Origin: Rhipidocladum racemiflorum
Taxonomy: Eukaryota; Streptophyta; Magnoliopsida; Poales; Poaceae
Direction of reading: 5' to 3'
NCBI GenBank assembly: GCA_036346355.1
Contig: CM070576.1
Coordinates: 57,087,712-57,151,711 of the forward strand
Length of the DNA stretch: 64,000 bases
Under the pieces are notes generated by a model that was given only the letters and a program-made list of their open reading frames with translations, searched no databases and had not been told where the DNA came from. This document shows positions 35,896-46,832 of this stretch, one piece after another. Every line of letters starts with the position of its first letter. Position 1 is the stretch's first letter. The translations under genes and the position numbers were made by a program.

Positions 35896-36156
35896 CTAGC
35901 TACATGCCCGTGCGTTGCTACGAAAAACAAAATTGATAACGAAAAATAAAGATTAAAAAATAAAAAAAATTATTTTACAAGATCAAACATCTATCTTTAA
36001 CGCTTCGTTTCTTGTGAAAGCTGGCTAATTAAAGCAACGTTTCGTTTCTTGAGTAGGGCAATTAAGCAGGGCAATTAAGTAGAGCAATTAAACAGGGCAA
36101 TTAATGACGTGTAGAATGGACCACTGCCACCAAGTGGTGCTTTAGAATAGTAGAGA
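35896..36156 (-). mobile_element. Second copy of the same Helitron, minus orientation (261 bp)
   Basis: Read on the minus strand it starts TCTCTACTATTCTAAAG (36156) and ends in GCACGGGCATGTAGCTAG (35896). The flanking host bases are A and T, the Helitron target. Its length equals that of the copy at 35305-35565. Confidence 0.88.
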
Positions 36157-36409
36157 TAATAGGGGAAGGGATTGCGTCGTGCTAACTTTGCAAAAAAGTC
36201 CTCTTATTTTCTGTAAATTACGGATTGGTCCCCAAAAAATTACAAAAAAGTCATTTGCGATTATTTGTGTGAGCAAGAAAATCGTTTTAAATTTGCGTTT
36301 AGGTCCCTCGGTTAGTTACTTTACGGAAAAGCCCTCCGCTAAATACAAATCTTGACCGAGCACTTTTCTAATTTTTCAGAATAACGACCAGGTCCAAAAA
36401 TATAACAAA

Positions 36410-37038
36410 TAGGTCCCCGCAACTTACGTCCAGATCCTTTCTCCGTTTTGCTCGAAAAAAATATTTTCGTCAACAGAAATATGTGTACATCTCTATCTTT
36501 AGTCTTTTTTTCCCCAACCTGATCTCTAATATCTAGACTTTTTCCACAACCCGATCTCTAATATTTCTCGGAACGTGTATTATTACTCGGTCAATGCATA
36601 GAGCGTTAAACTCGACGAAAGAAGGTTGGCAGCTCTAATATTTTTCAGAACATGTATTACCCGTTGAACGCATAGGGTGTTAAACTCGGCATCTATAATT
36701 TTTTTTTACAATTCGAAATCTAATATTTTCTGGAACGATGTTTAAGATTTTCCAAAACATGTATTATTACCCGGTGAACGCATAGGGTGTTAAACTCGGC
36801 ATCTATAATTTTTTCGTCAACTCGAAATCTAATATTTTTTGAAAAATATATTATTCATTTTTTTTGGCCAAAGGCCGGTTGTTGCACAAATTCGTCGACG
36901 GTTCCTTCCTATCGCATTTTTTTTTTTTAAAAAAAAAGCAAACGAACAAAAAAAACGCTTAGATCTTTCTACCCTTTTTCAGACAAAAAACTTGGATCAA
37001 ATTTCGCACGGCGCGGCAACGCGCGCAATCTTACCTAG
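36410..37038 (+). mobile_element. 3' part of a second Helitron family (hairpin GCGCG-GCAA-CGCGC, CTAG end)
   Basis: A perfect 5-bp GC stem with a GCAA loop (37011-37024) is followed by 10 bases and then CTAG at 37035-37038 with T next, the Helitron 3' architecture. The sequence is homologous to the reverse complement of 63415-64000. Internal units with GTGTTAAACTCGGC and ATTACCCGGTGAACGCATAGG recur two or three times. The 5' end is not identified; homology reaches left to about 36410. Confidence 0.72.
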
Positions 37039-38185
37039 TATATATAATCGGGAATAAGCAAGCCCTATTCACACATAATCTTATGTCCAAATAGAAGCCA
37101 TGGACACCACAAGCGCATTAGGACCATCATATCAACCATATGAGATCGATGGATAAAGCTCAAAACTGGACCTTAAGATGTTTATGTGCATGCATTTATA
37201 CGTCATTCTACATATACCTACAGTTATCGACATACACGTTGCCTCTTCTCGATCGCCATTTTAACTCTTCGCTTTAGTCTTTCTTCTCTTCTGAAACTGT
37301 TCTCACCAACCAAGACTTCGAGAGCTACAACTCGGAGATATCAAGTTTGGAACCATCAGTGGCTAAGCTAGGACTAAATTAGAAGATGAGCTAAGCTAAA
37401 TATTTTAACTACTAGTAAAAACCAAATTCATATATAAATAAGTGTGTAAATGCATTGAAGTAATAGAAAATGCATTGACCTTTCAACAATCGTTCTGGTG
37501 TGTAAACCTGAGAGAAGTTTCAACAAAAATCTGAGATAATTTCCATCAAACTTTAACAAGTCCTTTAGAAAATTGTGACTTTCTTTGTATAACACTTGTT
37601 AGTTTAGATCATGATTGGTTGCTGCACCGTGTTGTCTAAATCAGCTCCTAGAAACATTTGTTCAGGACTACTTAGCACGTAGCACTGATCAACCAGAACC
37701 AATGAATCTTTCGAATTTGAAGAGAGATAATCTAACTTAAAAAGGTGTCATTTTTATCTCAAGTGTGTAGTGCATAAGTGATCTTTATCAGCTTATTTAA
37801 TCAAGATAAGAATCTAACGTATAATCAAATTTAGGAGAGCTTTATGGAAAGATCTAAATAGTTTGCATGATTATGAAAGAATCAAAATCCCGAAACCAAG
37901 TACAAAACCCACCTATTCCCTTTCCCACAAGGCTACAACCAGTCTAGGTCACAACAGAACTTGTGGTCCTGTTCAGAAACCTGGTCACCTCTCCACATAT
38001 AAATGTTGCACTTGGCAACAACTGATCATTTCTAGCCCCTAATAGCTGGCCTTGTTTAGGATGAGATTAAACTTTTGTACTAAATATCTGATTTCTCTCT
38101 TACCAGCAAATAATCATGCCAAGAATGATGAAGAAAAGAACAACAGATATGCAGATGACAGATGGAATTTAATAAGTATGATTAC
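37039..38185. other. Intergenic, no gene recognised
   Basis: It is AT-rich unique-looking sequence. 38100-38185 appears to be intron flanking the captured exon. Confidence 0.4.
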
Positions 38186-38335
38186 CTTGGATCCAGAAAA
38201 CAACAGAAGCAAACTGTAAGTATGAGCAATGGCTTCATAGTTTGCAGGAGTATTTTCTGGAGATATCGCTTGGGCCCAAATGGATGACAAAGAAAAGTGT
38301 GATCTCGACGATCGCTTCGCCAAAGAAACTGATTC
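38186..38335 (-). pseudogene. Captured single exon resembling plant EFR3/SRL2-like ARM-repeat proteins
   Basis: The 150-bp open stretch encodes 50 residues, with acceptor AG at 38337-38336 and donor GT at 38185-38184. Core words are SSIWAQAISPENTPANYEAI and AHTYSLLLLF. These recall the conserved stretch in plant EFR3/SEMI-ROLLED-LEAF2-type proteins, in which EFR3 recruits PI4-kinase to the plasma membrane. I recognise the match from memory of the family, not from a search. No neighbouring exons of that large gene are present within several kb, so it is probably a fragment carried by a transposon; the carrier is not delimited. Confidence 0.55.
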
Positions 38336-41126
38336 CTGCATGCATTCAACATATTACAGAAACAATTATTCATGGTAAGAAATCTTTTGCCCAAATATTA
38401 GTAATCATGGAGAATAGTAGCGATCGGCGGCGGCCAGCGTCGGGCGATCGAGGCGGGCAGCGGGCTGGCGTCGAGGCGGCCGGTCGGGGCGAGCGGCAGC
38501 GTCAGTGCGGCTGGCTGGGATTTGGATTAGGGTTGGAGACTTGGAGTGGTGATGTGGTGGAGAGGAATGAGGAGTAGGGTTGGAGTGGTGGACATGATTT
38601 TGGAGACTGGAGTGGCGTCAGAGCTGCAGGGGCCAGGGGGGTAATGGGCTTTTCGGCCAACTGAGCAGGGGCGCACGCCCTAGTACTAGCTTCGCCGCTG
38701 AGAACCATCAACCATGGTCATGCTTTGCGTTGAATACAGGCCTTGGAAACACTGGAAAGCTCCCCTTTAGTGCTTGGTGGTAGGTAGAAGGTGTGAGTTT
38801 CACCGAGACACCAGCCACGCTCTTCATGCTGAACCTGGTTAGCCAAGCATATGCATGTCCAGCTAGCGCCTTTGTTCTTGAGATTATTTTATTCGCCCAT
38901 TTTGGTATTGAAGATGTACTGGAACAACGAATCCATGACGTCCATAGGCAGAACCAGTGCTGGTATGCTTTCGAAACTCCAAAAATTTTAGAAACATTAA
39001 AATTTTACTCTTTTAATAGGTTAAATTTATTGATTGAATTGGTTTCGATTTTGGTGGTCTAGGATTTTTAAGACCTTAGAACTTTTTGTATTGTACTTTT
39101 AGAAAATTTCAATATATACGTAAGATTTACGATGGTACAAAATTATTATACAAACTGCATTTTTCCTTGCTCGAAGGCCTTTTTCCTCAGAGTAGTCGTG
39201 TGTCTCGGCCGTCCGGGACCGTCTTGCTAGGAGGTGGTGTTTTTCTTTTATTTTGCTTCCTCTTTTCTTTTCCTAGTCCCCGCTTTTATCGTCTGTTTTC
39301 AGCACTCGCTCATTGTATGCAAACTGCTTTTCTTACTTAATATATTTGGCATAGCTTCCGCCTTAATCTTCAAAAAAATAAAGTATCATACAAAACTGTA
39401 GAGTTGTATGTCTCAAGTATGTATCCCAAAAAAAATCAGTTCCGCCACTAATCACGTCGACATTGTAGGGTGGTCACCAAACCTATATGTATTTCACCTT
39501 CAGAATCTTATGGAATAGGGGGCATGCATTTTCGAGATACGGCGTTGATCGAACAGAGGCCACGTTTCTTGATACCTGCAAGGTCGATGCCAGGAACGCC
39601 AGGCAACACACGACAAGCTGGGCAAATAATTGTCGCTAGCCGACGTGGAATGCAGTTTAATTTGCTAACTATCTTTACTCTTGCTCTTGACAGCATTCAT
39701 GAAGGAACCCGCACGCACGCAGTTTCATATCGCTGTCGCTAGCTAACGCGTGGCCCATGCACGAAGCCTCCCATTACTCTGCCCTGCTGTTGTACTACTC
39801 TTCCCCTGTACCTACTAGACCGCGAGGTAGGTAGTGGCGACGGACGGGTTGCGTTGCGTTGGGTTGGCTTGGCAAGCCGAGGATCCGCAAGTTCCACCAA
39901 CCTCATGCAACGAGAACGGTTGGCGTTCGTAACGCCCCGCGTGCGCGCGGGTAGGTGCGTGGCGAGCCTTGGACCGGTTGCGACGCTTGTTTGCTCCACA
40001 TGGTTGCCCTGTAGTCCTGTACGCCACACAACAACGGCAGCACAAGCAAACCTTCCCGTGGATTGGTCGGTGCGTTCGTACTGCTTTGGTTGAGGTTTCT
40101 GCTTGTTTAGCTGGGTAGCGTAACCGTCGTGACACGAAGAGTTCCGCTTGTTGGAAGGGAAGATGAGAGGAGGAGGAGGAGGAGGAGGAGGAGGAGGGAA
40201 TCACGTCACGTGGCTGCGGCCCTAAACAACATGATCGCTGAACGTGAAGGCGGAGAGTACAGGTGGGAGTTGGCCGTGTCGGGGCCGGACGGGCTTTGAG
40301 CCGCGGCGAGGTAGGTCTAGGCACGGCACAGGACACGCCATATCACCGTGATGCCATGCCGGTCCAGCCTTGTTATGTTAGATTTGTAGAGTTGTGGACG
40401 TCATCTCTGTCAATCGGTCACCGTGGATAACACCAAGGATGAGGAGCGAGCGTCGACCGTGAGTTAGAGTTCGGTACAAACAATTATTTGAAGAAAAAAA
40501 CTAAAATTTATTTATTCATTGAGGAAAAAGACCATTGGAATCAGCATCGAGGCGGTGAGGATCGTTGAGGTCTGGCGCCGTCGCAGTCTTCTTTCTCTCC
40601 GATTGTTGCCATCTTCTCCCTCAGGATGATCAGCGAAGTTGGTGGTGCAGTGCCGCAAGACCGTATACGAGGCGGTGTAATCGAAGGTCACTAGATTTGG
40701 CACCGAGATGGTGGGGGTCGGTGAGGAGGGGATAGCGTGGGACGGTGGAAGAGATGGCAGTGTGGGGAGGAAGCATAGGTGGAGGAGGGCGAGAGGAGAG
40801 AGAGAAGACAACAGAGGTACAGGGAGAATGGGAGATGTCGACTGTGCCGGATGGGTCAAGGAAAGATATTATTTGATGATGGGCTAGGCTGCTAGGATAA
40901 GATAATTGATGATGGATTGACTGTAGATATGATATTTTTTACGAAAAGAGTCGCTTTTGTGCTGGGCGTCCTAGGCACGGTTCAATTGGTCATGTCGAAT
41001 CGTCTGTCGTGATAAATTTCCAGATCCGACACGGCTCATCATTCGTGACAGTCCGGCCCTAAGACTTCCGTGTCGTGGTATGCTTTCGGACGTGCTCGGT
41101 GAAAGCCAGCCCAAAAAAAACAGGGC
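38336..41126. other. Intergenic with GC-rich patches, no gene recognised
   Basis: 38410-38700 is GC-rich and ends near an inverted GGGCG/CGCCC. 39730-40340 is GC-rich with an (AGG)n tract at about 40167-40197. The Ser- and Pro-rich ORFs across these patches have no family resemblance. Confidence 0.4.
40167..40197. repeat. (AGG)n microsatellite
   Basis: About ten uninterrupted AGG units, giving a poly-Ser run on the opposite strand. Confidence 0.9.
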
Positions 41127-41170
41127 CCATTGACCAATCCAGTGGAGAGTAGCGATGCACAATTGTCGAA

Positions 41171-41458
41171 ATTTTTTTATTTACTATTTATTTTAATCTT
41201 TTTTCAAAAAATAATCAACAGAATCTTTTTTTCGAAAATGGGCTCCCATCGCTAGGATATGGAGCGATAGGTATCTAGATGCAAAAAATGTTGATAAATC
41301 AACTTCTTCATGTGTCCATTTTCGTAATTGTGTTTTTTTTTCATCCAGATTTAGGTCCCTATCGCCCAATATATGGGCGACGGGAACCTATTTTCGTGAA
41401 AAAAATTCCGTTGATTATTTTCGAAAAAAAGTTTTAAAATAAATATTAAATAAAAAAG
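41171..41458. repeat. Long-arm fold-back element
   Basis: The arm 41171-41260 is inverted at 41362-41458, with words TTCGAAAATGGGCTCCCATCG versus CGACGGGAACCTATTTTCG and ATAATCAACAGAAT versus ATTCCGTTGATTAT. Arms are about 90 bp and by eye around 80% alike. Imperfect 31-bp direct repeats lie outside (41127-41157 and 41495-41525). Confidence 0.7.
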
Positions 41459-41792
41459 TAAATTCTGTCGAGCACAAGCTCAACAAGACACGGTCCATTG
41501 CCCGTCCAGTAGAGAGTAGCAATGAATTGAGTTTGAGGCTGGGCCATCGGCGTGATGACACAGGGATTTCAACGAGATCGCCAGCTGCAGCTAAAAGTTG
41601 CGACGGGCCGAGCTGGAGCTGGATAAGCGCCAGCTTCTCGCGGCCGAATCCTACGGGCGAGCTAGGCCAGCCCATCTCGGAAAAACAAAAGGCATTGCTT
41701 CGCCTGCGTGTGGGCGTATGGCATGTGCATGGGCAGTGTTCGTCTGATCCGGGCGCTTAGTTTCTCTCGTCGCCGACTCAAAGGCCGTCGTC

Positions 41793-41797
41793 GGGTT
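41793..41797. repeat. Target-site duplication GGGTT (left)
   Basis: GGGTT is repeated exactly at 49037-49041, on the other side of the short-LTR copia element. Confidence 0.92.
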
Positions 41798-42007
41798 TGT
41801 TAGACAACCTCGCTATCGAATAGTCCGGGGTTGCCTAATAGATCTCAAGTGGAGAATAGACAGGGAGAAAGAGACCTGTCTCGGGAGGAACCGGTGCTTT
41901 ATTATTACAGATGCTTCAGACAAAGTGTAGCCCTGCCTCCTATATATAAGCGGTTCTGCTAGAGATAAGGAAGAGTCCATATAGGATACGGAATCGGTTT
42001 CCTAACA
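41798..42007 (-). repeat. 3' LTR of short-LTR copia element
   Basis: It contains CCTATATATA and the shared GCGGTTCTGCTAGAGATAAG block. The purine-rich minus-strand sequence at 42008-42027 (AAGAGTCCAAGGAG) is the probable polypurine tract. Confidence 0.93.
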
Positions 42008-42329
42008 CTCCTTGGACTCTTCACCTTGAGATGCATATGCCTCATTAAAACTCCATAAAAACCCAGTGGGAAAAATAATTGGAGAAAGAGTACATAGCAC
42101 ACGCTGCAAGTTGCACGGATGCCTCATCAAAAACCTTATCTAAGAAAACTTCAATGCAAAACTTACTTAAGGAAAAGAGTACAATCCTCCCAAACTTCAA
42201 TGTTAATCTTCTAGATTTCATGTTGGGTACTCAAACTTCCTGTTCGAGATTTATGTAGGAGTATGTGAAAATTCTCCCACTGAAATCTGCACTTCTAAGT
42301 CTCATCATCCCGATTCCTCTAATGCATCT

Positions 42330-43827
42330 TTCAAAGGAAGATCTTTGGGAGGACTTAGTGAATAAATCGCGAGATTTTCACCGCGACTTAGTATGATATC
42401 TTTATCTCGTTCATCTTATGCATTTCATGGGCATAAAAGAACTTGGGGTTGATATGCTTCGTAAGATTGCTTTTCACATATCCCATTTGCACTTGAGCAA
42501 CACAAGCTGCATTATCTTCATAGATAATAGTGGGGTTTGTTCCATGTTCAAACCACATGACTTACGGATGTGGTGAACCATTCTTGAAGCCATGCACATT
42601 CTCGAGATGCTTCATATAAGGCAATTATTTACGAGTGGTTTGTCGACGTCGAGACAAATGCCTTAGACAACTTCCAGAAATTGCCGTTCCTCATAAAGGA
42701 AAAACATACCCGGTTGTGACTTGCCCGATCATCGGTCCGATAGGTACCCAGCATCGGCGTAACCAACTAAATTCAATTCATTGTTTCTTCGTAAAAACAA
42801 GCCGAAGGTCTTTGCTTCCTTGAAGGTAACGGAAGATGTCCTTCACCCTTTCCAATGCCTTTTGGTGGGTTACTTTGTCTTGCAGTGCTAGCAAATTCAC
42901 GACAATGTTCGGTCTAGTGCTATTCGCAAGGTACATGAGAGCTCAATTGCACTCAAGTATGGGAATTAAGCTCCGAGGACTTCCTCCTCTTCTCTCTTTA
43001 GGCTGTATGGGTCTAGGTGCACTTGGAGTGACCTTCCCAGGCCATTGGGGTCTTTGCGGGTATGCCTTTTTCAAAGCCAAATCTTTCCAACACTTTCTGC
43101 GTGTAGGATGCTTGGTGTACCAAGATTCCGCCTTGGACATGTTCAAATTTGCAAGCCTAAAGAACTTGGTTTTACCCAAGTCTTTCATTTCAAACTCAGA
43201 TTTCAAGTATGTGCATGCTTCTTCAATTTCCTCATCCGTCCCAATGATGTTCAAGTCATCTACATGACGGAGATTATACAAAATCCATTCGTGGATCGTT
43301 GTATAAATACACATGGACAATCTTCATTTGTTAGTGTAGCCTTTCTTGCGAGAGAAAGTCACTCAAACGATTGTACCACATTCTTCCCGATTGTTTTTAG
43401 CCCATCTGGTGATTTCTCCAATTTCACCTTTGTATAGGTTTCTGTTTACTCTGTCTTTGGTTCGGGATAGGGATACCTTCAGGTACTTTCATGTATATCT
43501 CGAATCCAAGTTTCCATACAAGTATCTTTGTGACAACATCCATTAGCTTCATTTTCAACTTCAAGTTATTGCCATTGAGATCAAGTATCTAAAGGTAATT
43601 CCACCCATGGCCAGAGAATAGGTTTCTTCATAATCAACCCTAGGGCGTTGAGTGAAACCTTGAACAACAAACCTTGCAATGGTTGTTGCTCTTTCATAGA
43701 TTCTCCTATTATTACAAAATTTATGGCCATTTCGATCATGGTGTGCTTCATGCACTTCTACTTGCTCTTCATTGCTATTTCCCATTCGAGCAAGTTCCTT
43801 TAGTTTTCTCCGCCAATGTGTGCGCAC
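42330..43827 (-). pseudogene. Copia RT-RNase H, heavily decayed
   Basis: The RT start reads ARFVVQGFTQRPRVDYEETY (frame 43827-43561). The palm motif near 43250-43266 reads HVDDLNIIGTDEEIEEA, where the catalytic Tyr of YVDD is His. The thumb follows with EFEMKDLGKTKFF. RNase H is recognisable only at its end (minus-strand words YVKSNLTKHINPKFFY around 42430-42480). Stops and frame changes are frequent. Confidence 0.85.
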
Positions 43828-44211
43828 ACATTATTTCCGACTTCTTCCAATGGAAGATTCAAATATGGAATTGCCTTTTCCACGAGGCTTCTTTCAGTGC
43901 CAGGTCTCAAGCGGCTCCCCTTCTTCTTTGGGGGCATTTTTGTGATTGGCTATGGTAAGTCCTCTTGCCCATTTTTCCCAGACGTCTCCGGGTACTTTGG
44001 GTTTGAGAAGCCGATTTCTGTTCTTTTTCTTTGAGGCCTCTGAGCGAGGATGAGGATACCTTCTGCTTTCTTTGGTATTTCCACCCTCTCTGGTGCATTT
44101 CTTCTTTGGTATATCGACTTAACCACGCTCTTGAGATCACAAAAATGATCAGCGGTTCATTTGCTTAAATTCTGCAAATCGATTGTCTTCTTGACTTCAT
44201 GATTTGCTTCA

Positions 44212-44995
44212 TTAGTGCGAGGTCATGCAGGGATCGATGGAATGCCATATTATTTCCGCATTTTTCATCCAATGGTTGATTCTCTCCCCTAATGGCGGAA
44301 AGCGGTCCTCGTCAAAGATACGATCGAATCGGAGTGTATGCAAGTCTCGATCCATGGGTTCCAAATACCCGATTATGGATGCACTCTCTGTAACCAACGT
44401 ATATCGGACTTGGAGAGGCCCATTGCAGATCATTTAATGGGGGTGGTATAGGTACATATACCATACATTCAATTCTTGAGTTGACCTAATGCACTAGTTT
44501 GCATGGTTGAATGGATGTTGTAGGCCGATTGTCTATAATTGATGAGTCTTTGCTTTGCATACGAGATTGCGTGTCCCCAACAATTGTTGGACAAGTTACA
44601 ACTCTGCAAGAGTGAGTCGGCAATAAACTTAATCCTCTTTATGAGTGCTTGACTAGTCCATTTGCGTATGGACATGGATCTGAGTGCTCAATAGTTATTC
44701 GATTCTTTGTGCAATAATCATCAAATGCCTTGGAAGTAAATTACTGGCATTGTCCATTCGAAAATGGACTTCACGCGATGATGAGGAAAAAACATTCTTA
44801 ATTCGATGATCTGCGAGATCGGCTGCGAATGCATGATTCCTTGTTGACATGACAAACATGTATGCGACCATTTCGAGGAAGCATCAATGAGCACCATAAA
44901 GTATCGAAAGCGGCCGCGACAAGGAGCTGAATCGGACCGCAAATATCCCCACGAATGCGTTCGAGGAATGCAGGGATTTCATGTTGCACTTTCAT
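44212..44995 (-). pseudogene. Copia integrase remnants
   Basis: FLERIRGDICGPIQ (first Asp) lies in the piece 44995-44798. IDASSKWSHTCL follows in a second frame (44942-44721), and NNCWGHAISYAKQRLINYR in 44675-44469. The segment 44433-44212 (GYLEPMDRDLHTLRFDRIFD) belongs to the region after the core. The other catalytic residues are not visible in an open frame. Confidence 0.78.
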
Positions 44996-45346
44996 AACGT
45001 AGGTCTAGTTATTAATTTCGGTGGCACATGCATGGCACACAAAATCTTCGTGATTCGGGAAATTCTTTAACATTAATGCCATGACCTTGTGAGTTGTTAA
45101 CTATATTTTCATCAATCTCAGACCAGGATGACCTAATCTACAATGCCATAAAGCAAATAATTCGAGCTTCTAAAGGCAGTCTTCAAAGAAGTATAGCATC
45201 AAGCGTGTGCATTGATTTTAAAGTGTAGTACAAACCTGCATTCATATGAGGACATTTTTCTAGTACCATCTTTCCATATTCGCGTGCTTCACAATGCACA
45301 AGTGTTCTTTTGCCATTTTGTTCATTGGTTTCTCACGTGAAACCCA

Positions 45347-45595
45347 TTAGGCGCGGATATCTTTGAAACTTAAGAGAGTGCGGGTTGATTCTGTGGTACA
45401 AGAGGCTTCTTCAATTACCAAGTTGTACCCATTGGCAATATAATTGTGGCTCTTCACTGAGCCTATTATATCGTATAAACGCTTCTGCGTTATTAAGTAA
45501 TCCTTCGGCGTTCTTCGTGATCGTCTGGAAAGTATTTCGACTCTCTTAAGATAATTATTTGTTGTGCCACTATCAACAATGCATATTTCCTCCAT
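45347..45595 (-). pseudogene. Copia protease remnant
   Basis: CIVDSGTTNNYL contains the aspartic protease active site DSG. The open piece ends with LLSFKDIRA. Confidence 0.75.
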
Positions 45596-45981
45596 TGGGT
45601 GCTACACGATTTCTAGATGAAAAGAAATATAATTCTAATACGGCGATGGCAAAGTAATTCAAACATTGCTTGTAAGTAAAGAATCTTTGGAATAAAGAAT
45701 AAATTGCAATTCTATTCATGAGAAAGTAAAGTATGCTCTTGAGAGCTTACAATTATTCAAGATTAACTAATCAACCACCATCTAAAAGAAAGTGCTAACA
45801 ATGCTATTCATGCACTAAGCGGAATCGTAAAGTATGCATTCATACTGTTTCTATGTCAATCCTGAAGTGTTTTCTTCATTGGCCAAGGGCTTGGCTGCAT
45901 CATTGATGTCTAGGCCGCGAGGATAAAGCATGTGGATGTCAACTTCCATGACATCATCATTGCCTACCGGCAAATGTGCCT

Positions 45982-46832
45982 CTACTGTGCATTTCCTTTG
46001 GCCTTCTTCTTGGCACGATATGCATTGATCACTTCTTTGGATTCAGGCATATTTTTGACCAATGCCCCCCAAGTGCGCATTTGAAGCTTACGTTTGGTTT
46101 TGCTGTCCATACGGCTTGCCTGCGGCTTTTCCTTGTCATTCTTCTTCTTTTGGGCTATGGACTTTCCTTGGCCTGATGTTTCTCTTTTCCACCCTTCTTG
46201 ACCCACTTCATGTAGGCGGGCTTTTTTCACCTTATAAATTTGTTGGCATTGATTTACGGTACAATGCCCTTCGGTCGTTTGTGAGACGAAGTTCTTCGAA
46301 GAACTTCATCTTGTGACTCCAAGAACTTGCATAACATCAATCGATTCGCTATACTCCTTGTATCGTCACGACGATAAACTGCGGGCATTACGGATAGCAT
46401 TGGGGTGAAAAGTGGAAAGAGTTTTCTCAATTTTCTCCTCTTGATTGATCTTCTTGCCACATAGGAGAGATTAGTACAAATTACGTTGAAGCGAGAATTG
46501 TACTCATCTTGTTTTGTAGTCCATAAACCTCGAGACGCACACCAATCTTGCTGTGCTTGAGGGCAAGATTGTGTATTTGAGCTTCTCGAAGATTCACGGA
46601 GTGCGATCCATAGCTCAATTGCACTTTCTTGACCATATATTCATTTTGGGTGAGAGATGGTGCTGAGGAAGTGCAATGCTTGATCGTTACGCTCGGCATT
46701 AGGTGGTGCGTCCTTCGAGGACCCTAAGCCAATAGCAGCCTCGGAGCTTCTTGCCGATGCGATCTTCACATCGGATGCCCAAGTAGTGGTAGTTTTGACC
46801 GTCTGGGCCAATTCTTCAAACTCACGGTTCAC
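45982..46832 (-). pseudogene. Copia gag remnants
   Basis: Short pieces in order (46832-46641, 46699-46481, 46460-46254, 46230-45982) include NAERNDQALHFLSTI and LSYGSHSVNL, as expected for copia Gag, then a Lys-rich region. No intact CCHC knuckle was found. Confidence 0.6.

Noticed and set aside
38640..38700. GGGCG-CA-CGCCC followed by TAG as a Helitron end
   Set aside because: The hairpin overlaps the CTAG instead of lying about 10 bases before it, and no matching copy exists in the window.
39815..40336. 173-codon minus-strand ORF with a Ser run
   Set aside because: The Ser run is an AGG microsatellite and nothing else resembles a protein family.
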